Shown: in pieces, positions 60,288 through 64,000 of the stretch
How positions within the stretch are numbered: position 1 is the stretch's first letter
How the letters are laid out: each line of letters begins with the position of its first letter
Source: Roseateles_B sp051857535
GTDB lineage: Bacteria; Pseudomonadota; Gammaproteobacteria; Burkholderiales; Burkholderiaceae_C
NCBI RefSeq assembly: GCF_051857535.1
Contig: NZ_JBPZGY010000015.1
Location: forward strand, 40,369-104,368
DNA length: 64,000 bases
Direction: 5' to 3'
The notes under the pieces: generated by a model
What the model was told of the DNA's origin: nothing
The model's input: the letters and a program-made list of their open reading frames with translations, nothing else
Databases searched by the model: none
Made by a program: the position numbers and the translations under genes

Positions 60288-60998
60288 ATGGCAACCATTC
60301 TTGTTGTTGACGACGAACTGGGCATCCGGGCCCTGTTGTCTGAAATCCTGACCGACGAAGGTCACACCATCGAACTGGCCGAGAACGCCGGTCAGGCGCG
60401 CGCCGTTCGCGAGCGCATGCGGCCCGATCTCGTGCTGCTGGACATCTGGATGCCTGACGTCGATGGCGTCACCCTGCTCAAGGAGTGGGGCAGCAGCGGC
60501 CAGCTGACCATGCCCGTGATCATGATGAGCGGCCACGGCACCATCGACACCGCGGTGGAGGCCACCAAGTTCGGCGCCATTGCTTTCCTGGAAAAGCCCA
60601 TCACCCTGCAGAAGCTGCTGCGAGCCGTGGAGCAGGCCCTGGTGAAGACGGCGCCTCGCCCGGTTGCGCCGCCACCTGGCCTGCCCAGCTACGCTGTGCG
60701 GCCTGAGCTGCCCTTGCATGCGCATAGTGCGGTGATGAGCCACGGCGGCCACAGTGTCGCCCCGGCCATTGCGCCTGTGCAGGCCCTGGCTTCCGAGCAG
60801 CTGTTCGAGCTGGACCGCCCCTTGCGCGAGGCGCGCGACGCCTTCGAGAAGAGCTACTTCGAGTTCCATCTGGCCAAGGAGAACGGCTCCATGACCCGCG
60901 TGGCCGAGAAGACCGGCCTGGAGCGCACCCACCTGTACCGCAAGCTGAAGCAGCTGGGCGTCGATCTTTCAAGAAATAAGCGCAACAGCCAAATTTAG
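60288..60998 (+). CDS. ntrX: NtrX-like response regulator lacking the AAA+ domain
   Basis: 236 residues. Receiver domain (1-120) with the phospho-acceptor Asp in LVLLDIWMPDVDG and the Lys in FLEKPIT. A Gly/Pro/His linker is followed directly by a Fis-type HTH (SMTRVAEKTGLERTHLYRKL). The sigma-54 ATPase domain present in classical NtrX (about 450 residues) is absent, as in other Burkholderiales homologues by family knowledge. It should bind DNA without activating sigma-54 RNA polymerase. Confidence 0.9.
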   Translation: MATILVVDDELGIRALLSEILTDEGHTIELAENAGQARAVRERMRPDLVLLDIWMPDVDGVTLLKEWGSSGQLTMPVIMMSGHGTIDTAVEATKFGAIAFLEKPITLQKLLRAVEQALVKTAPRPVAPPPGLPSYAVRPELPLHAHSAVMSHGGHSVAPAIAPVQALASEQLFELDRPLREARDAFEKSYFEFHLAKENGSMTRVAEKTGLERTHLYRKLKQLGVDLSRNKRNSQI

Positions 60999-61062
60999 TG
61001 TTATAGTCATGGTCTTCGCTGATCGCTGTGTTGCAAGACAGGGTGGTCAAGGAAGCAAAGAT

Positions 61063-61138
61063 GGCCAAGTAGCTCAGTTGGTAGAGCAGCGGATTGAAAA
61101 TCCGCGTGTCGGTGGTTCGATTCCGCCCTTGGCCACCA
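61063..61138 (+). tRNA. tRNA-Phe (GAA)
   Basis: 76 bases with the full cloverleaf: acceptor ggccaag / cttggcc, D-arm agctcagttggtagagc, anticodon loop TTGAAAA with anticodon GAA (61096-61098), T-arm ggtggttcgattccgcc and an encoded CCA end. It is the integration target of the following phage. Confidence 0.97.
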
Positions 61139-61156
61139 GAATTCGCGAAAGAAATC

Positions 61157-61190
61157 AACGGGTTACGCTTAGCGGCGTAGCCCGTTTTTC
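61157..61190 (+). terminator. Rho-independent terminator after tRNA-Phe
   Basis: A 12-bp stem (aacgggttacgc / gcgtagcccgtt, one G-U pair) with a 6-base loop is followed by ttt-c-ttt. It lies 18 bases after the tRNA and before the integrase stop. Confidence 0.88.
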
Positions 61191-61199
61191 TTTGTGGTG

Positions 61200-62207
61200 T
61201 CAACCAAGTGTCAACCGCGCCAACGGGTTCAATGCCTTCGCTTCTTGGAGGTGTTCTGGCGATAGGTGTGAGTAGCGCATCGTCATCGTGACGTTGGCGT
61301 GGCCAAGGATGCGCTGCAGCGTGAGGATGTTGCCGCCGTTCATCATGAAGTGGCTTGCGAAGGTGTGCCTTAGCACATGAGTCATCTGGCCATCTGGAAG
61401 TTCCAGGCCTGCTCGCTCGACCCCCTCTCGAAACGCTGAAATCGCGTAGCCGAAGATTCGGCCAATGCTGCCGTGGACCTTGGCATGTTCAAGGATTTCG
61501 CGCTCCAGCTCGTCGCTGATAGGCACGGCGCGTGTCTTGCCGGATTTCGTTCGGGCGTACTCGATGAGACCATTTCGCACCTGGCTCTCACGCAATTCCT
61601 CGGCTTCGCTCCACCGGGCCCCAGTTGAGAGGCAGATTTTGCTGATCAGCAGCACGTGCGGATTTCGGGAGCTCTTCAGCGCGGCGAGAAGTAACGCGAT
61701 CTGCGCATCCGTGAGATAGCTCAGTTCGGTCTGCTGGACCCGGAACTGGCGCAGATTGGCGAGCGGGTTGTCCTTTGTCCAGTGACCGAGTCTCACCAGC
61801 TCGTTGAACATTGCTCGCAGGTAGGCATGTTCTCGGTTCATGTTGCTGGCTGTGATGCCCGCCTCCATGCGTGCCGTGCGATACGTGGCGAACATTTCGA
61901 CCTTGAAGCGGTCGGCAACTGGATCACCCATTGCCTCCACCATTGCCTTTAGGCGGCGGTGCATGTCATGGCCAGCTGAAAGCCCCGAGCCGTGATGAGT
62001 GAACCACAGCTCGACCAATGAAGAGAGGCGTCGAGTGTCACGGCGTTCGGGTTGCCATTTGGCGTCCTGGTTGACCTGAGTTGTCAGCCAGGCCTCATAG
62101 GCCTTGGCCTCCGCCTGCGTCTTGAACGTCTTGCGAAAGCGCTTCCCTCCTCGCCCGCCGGGCTGCACATCGACTAGCCAGCCGCCATTACTTTTTGTGA
62201 TCGCCAT
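61200..62207 (-). CDS. Tyrosine-family phage integrase
   Basis: 335 residues. Catalytic set visible: R in STGARWSEAEEL, HVLRHTFASH (HxxR), GHANVTMTMRY with the histidine and the nucleophilic Tyr. It is next to the tRNA 3' end in the usual orientation for attL integrases and overlaps the repressor gene by 20 bases. Confidence 0.95.
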   Translation of the reverse strand: MAITKSNGGWLVDVQPGGRGGKRFRKTFKTQAEAKAYEAWLTTQVNQDAKWQPERRDTRRLSSLVELWFTHHGSGLSAGHDMHRRLKAMVEAMGDPVADRFKVEMFATYRTARMEAGITASNMNREHAYLRAMFNELVRLGHWTKDNPLANLRQFRVQQTELSYLTDAQIALLLAALKSSRNPHVLLISKICLSTGARWSEAEELRESQVRNGLIEYARTKSGKTRAVPISDELEREILEHAKVHGSIGRIFGYAISAFREGVERAGLELPDGQMTHVLRHTFASHFMMNGGNILTLQRILGHANVTMTMRYSHLSPEHLQEAKALNPLARLTLG

Positions 62208-62907
62208 TATCTTTGGTGATGTTTATCTGCTTCATTCGCTCTTCTAGTTCCCGGTTGAGTCTTCCTGCTAATTTCTCGATTTCTGCCTTCTTTTCTGCAA
62301 AGTGCGCCTGCAAGGCTTCATACGCCTCTGTTTCATTTAGATCTATTGCGCTCCCTTTCATCCTCTGCGCCTCGCTTCTCATTTCATTGAAGGCGGAAAT
62401 GGAGGTCTCTATTCCAAGATTCAATATGTATTCATCTAGGAATATGTGCATCCAGCGGAATGCTTTCAGAAGTGAAGATCTTTCTGATGCCGGCATTGGA
62501 TCGCCCTGGCCGACCTTTAACAGGCCTAGGCCATCCAGCGCTTGCAGCGCAGTCTGAACGTTTTCAAGCTCCTCGGGCGGAGGCTTTAATGCCTCTTCAA
62601 AGTAGGTTGAACTTGCCTTTGTTTTTCTGCTTCCTGCGTAATGCTTTGAACTCCACTTCGGCGTTACGTGACCATATTGGTCATCGCTAATTCCTGTGGC
62701 AATCCAGAAGGCCATTTCAGGAAAGGCCTGAGAGACTTTTTCAGCCATGGCAATGGTCGCTTTTTGTTGCCCATTCAAAAAGTTCTTCCAGCTGCTAGCC
62801 GCGATGCCCGTCAGCGCCTCAAGTTCTTTGACGCGTCCTTTTTCTGCTGTCTTCGCCTCGATCACTTCGCGCACCCGCGCCGAGATGCCAACTTCGTTGC
62901 TTGACAC
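62188..62907 (-). CDS. Phage repressor-like HTH protein with coiled-coil tail
   Basis: 239 residues from the GTG at 62907, which has GGAGG 5 bases upstream (complement of 62913-62917); a longer TTG at 62934 is less likely. HTH region KELEALTGIAASSWKNFLNG near residue 25-45; C-terminal long charged coiled coil (about 185-235). It probably represses lytic functions and itself through the palindrome at 62938. Confidence 0.72.
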   Translation of the reverse strand: MSSNEVGISARVREVIEAKTAEKGRVKELEALTGIAASSWKNFLNGQQKATIAMAEKVSQAFPEMAFWIATGISDDQYGHVTPKWSSKHYAGSRKTKASSTYFEEALKPPPEELENVQTALQALDGLGLLKVGQGDPMPASERSSLLKAFRWMHIFLDEYILNLGIETSISAFNEMRSEAQRMKGSAIDLNETEAYEALQAHFAEKKAEIEKLAGRLNRELEERMKQINITKDNGDHKK

Positions 62908-62937
62908 AGCTACCTCCGACTGTAGAATGTCCAAAAC

Positions 62938-62952
62938 GGCTAAAATTTAGCC
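62938..62952. promoter_or_regulatory. Perfect 15-bp palindrome, likely repressor operator
   Basis: ggctaaa-a-tttagcc lies between the divergent repressor and early phage genes, 30 bases from the repressor start. The AT-rich centre overlaps a TAAAAT-like -10, so binding could block both promoters. Confidence 0.65.
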
Positions 62953-63015
62953 ATAACGGATGAAGTGTAGCCCTGTGGACTTTGATTGAGTCGAAGGGGC
63001 TTAGGGGTAGCGATT

Positions 63016-63234
63016 ATGGGTTCGTTCGAAAGCTCTGCACAGCCGCACGCCTTTGTCGTGCCAGTGATGACCCGGGAAGCGTTCGCGCTTGCCATTGGCC
63101 TTCCTCTCGGCGTGCTGGTTGCTCAGGCCGAGCGCGGCTACTGGCCTCAGGTCACGGTTGGCAAGCGCGTGTTCATCAACGTTGAAGCCGTACGCCTGAA
63201 GGCCGCAGAACGGGCGCAGGAGTTCGTGCTGTGA
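63016..63234 (+). CDS. Small phage DNA-binding protein (excisionase/AlpA-like)
   Basis: 72 residues from the ATG at 63016 (aggggt upstream). The segment TREAFALAIGLPLGVLVAQAERGYWPQVTVGKRVFIN resembles winged HTH excisionase or AlpA-type proteins: helix-turn-helix, then a beta-hairpin wing. First gene of the rightward phage set; candidate XisF-like or early regulator. Family match is by pattern only. Confidence 0.6.
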   Translation: MGSFESSAQPHAFVVPVMTREAFALAIGLPLGVLVAQAERGYWPQVTVGKRVFINVEAVRLKAAERAQEFVL

Positions 63235-63443
63235 AGGCCGCTGGATCTGTTCGTCCGCAGCGCCAACTGGACTTCTGGCCTGAGCTTTCCTCGTCGCCAA
63301 TGGTCGCAGTCGCACGGCTGGTCGGCAGCCGCGCGAAGCACCGCAGCGTCAGCGAGGAGCGCAGCGCGGTGCCGGCAAGCCGCAAGGCTCCCCCCGCGGG
63401 TAACACGGGGAATGAGAAGAGCGGAGCGGGGAACGCGCGATGA
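63231..63443 (+). CDS. Small hypothetical phage protein
   Basis: 70 residues from a GTG overlapping the previous stop (GTGA); its own stop overlaps the next start (ATGA). Rich in Ser, Arg, Gly and Ala; no motif. The end-to-end overlaps support translation. Confidence 0.45.
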   Translation: MKAAGSVRPQRQLDFWPELSSSPMVAVARLVGSRAKHRSVSEERSAVPASRKAPPAGNTGNEKSGAGNAR

Positions 63444-64000
63444 GCGACACCAAGTCTGAACGCCTCGTCCTGGAAGGCCGTCGCCTCAAGGTGCTCTGCG
63501 CGGAACGGCAGCTCGCCGCTGGCCAGCATCAAGGTGTCGTCGTGGACTGGCTCCGCTTCACCTTCCTCGAAGCAAAGGCTGTTCATCTCCGGACCGGCAC
63601 GTATCAGGGCCTCACGGCCGAGCACTTCGCACGCGCCGTTGCTGGCGAAGTCGCTGCGCTGATGGGCTTCAGTGTTGGAGACACCCGGAAGGGGCGCGAC
63701 TTCTACCAGCACACCGTGCTCATCACAAATGGCGATGGTGTGGAGATGGGCTATGCCTCCGCCGGCAATGACCGGCAGCGCGGGACGGTCTGCGTCAACA
63801 TCTCCGGCGCCGGATGCACCTTCGCCCTTCCAGGGTGGGAGCAGCGCATAGAGAGCTACATCCGCGAACTGGACGGAAAGCTCACGCGCATAGATCTCGC
63901 GCTGGACTTCTTCGAGGCCGAGACAGATGTGGTCGAAGCCTTGGAGTGCTACAAGGCCGGCGACTTCGATTTCCAGAATCGCCGCCCTAGCAACGAGCAG
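63440..64000 (+). CDS. Filamentous phage replication initiation protein (3' end missing)
   Basis: 187 residues visible, open to the window end. VVDWLRFTFLE, GYASAGNDRQRGTVCVNISG, GAGCTF and KLTRIDLALDFFE are hallmarks of the replication initiation factor family (RstA-type). It would nick and start rolling-circle replication of the phage genome. Confidence 0.9.
   Translation, partial: MSDTKSERLVLEGRRLKVLCAERQLAAGQHQGVVVDWLRFTFLEAKAVHLRTGTYQGLTAEHFARAVAGEVAALMGFSVGDTRKGRDFYQHTVLITNGDGVEMGYASAGNDRQRGTVCVNISGAGCTFALPGWEQRIESYIRELDGKLTRIDLALDFFEAETDVVEALECYKAGDFDFQNRRPSNEQ

Larger units (their letters stand above)
61139..64000. mobile_element. Integrated filamentous phage (inovirus), left end
   Basis: Starts at the 3' end of tRNA-Phe and continues past the window. 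Contents: terminator, tyrosine integrase, repressor, palindromic operator, small DNA-binding protein, small ORF and a replication initiator of filamentous-phage type, the last four packed with 4-base overlaps. The right attachment site is not visible. Confidence 0.75.

Overview
The window is a chromosomal segment of a high-GC betaproteobacterium, most likely of the order Burkholderiales (Roseateles/Pelomonas/Rubrivivax-like). This rests on protein style and gene order: rsmB, a DUF4390 gene, ntrY and a short ntrX in a row; birA beside a SPOR-like gene and a SET-domain gene; and dense GC-rich coding. The genus is an inference, not a reading.

Housekeeping blocks. 0-8 kb: the end of a beta-propeller/GGDEF diguanylate cyclase, a secreted M28 aminopeptidase, a MurU-like uridylyltransferase, a hemerythrin-like protein and transketolase. 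13.2-14.2 kb: gap. 37.6-57 kb: a secreted subtilase, a SPOR-like protein, birA, a SET methyltransferase, topB, a hybrid-free sensor kinase, an AEC transporter, a GNAT enzyme, an AraC regulator, proA, a DUF4139 protein, queC, LemA, BLUF, folE and rsmB. 57-61 kb: DUF4390-ntrY-ntrX, interrupted by four 75-bp tandem repeats, then tRNA-Phe.

The main discovery is a one-directional minus-strand operon running from about 33.25 kb down to 14.26 kb that looks like a complete RiPP (ribosomally made, modified peptide) pathway. In transcription order it has: a 62-residue precursor with a double-glycine leader; radical SAM/SPASM maturase 1; HExxH protein 1; a 427-aa unrecognised protein; radical SAM/SPASM maturase 2; HExxH protein 2; a TolC-like channel; an HlyD-like adaptor; a C39-peptidase ABC exporter; a second NHLM-type ABC protein; a LivJ-like lipoprotein; a TldD-like protease; and a secreted HExxH-x18-E metallopeptidase. 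Most neighbours overlap by 4-14 bases or lie within about 20 bases of each other. The likely logic is modification by two radical SAM/HExxH pairs, leader removal and export through C39-ABC/HlyD/TolC, and further proteolysis by TldD and the metallopeptidase.

Directly upstream on the same strand (33.35-37.25 kb) lies a coupled trio: a membrane sensor without an output domain, a sensor-HAMP-MFS fusion, and a periplasmic substrate-binding protein. It is preceded by two GTAA-N4-TTAC palindromes.

Other accessory content: a 1275-aa LRR-Roc-COR-TIR (Roco) protein at 8-11.8 kb that resembles an innate-immunity or anti-phage receptor, and from tRNA-Phe (61.06 kb) to the window end the left part of an integrated filamentous phage (terminator, tyrosine integrase, repressor with palindromic operator, small DNA-binding protein, start of the replication initiator).
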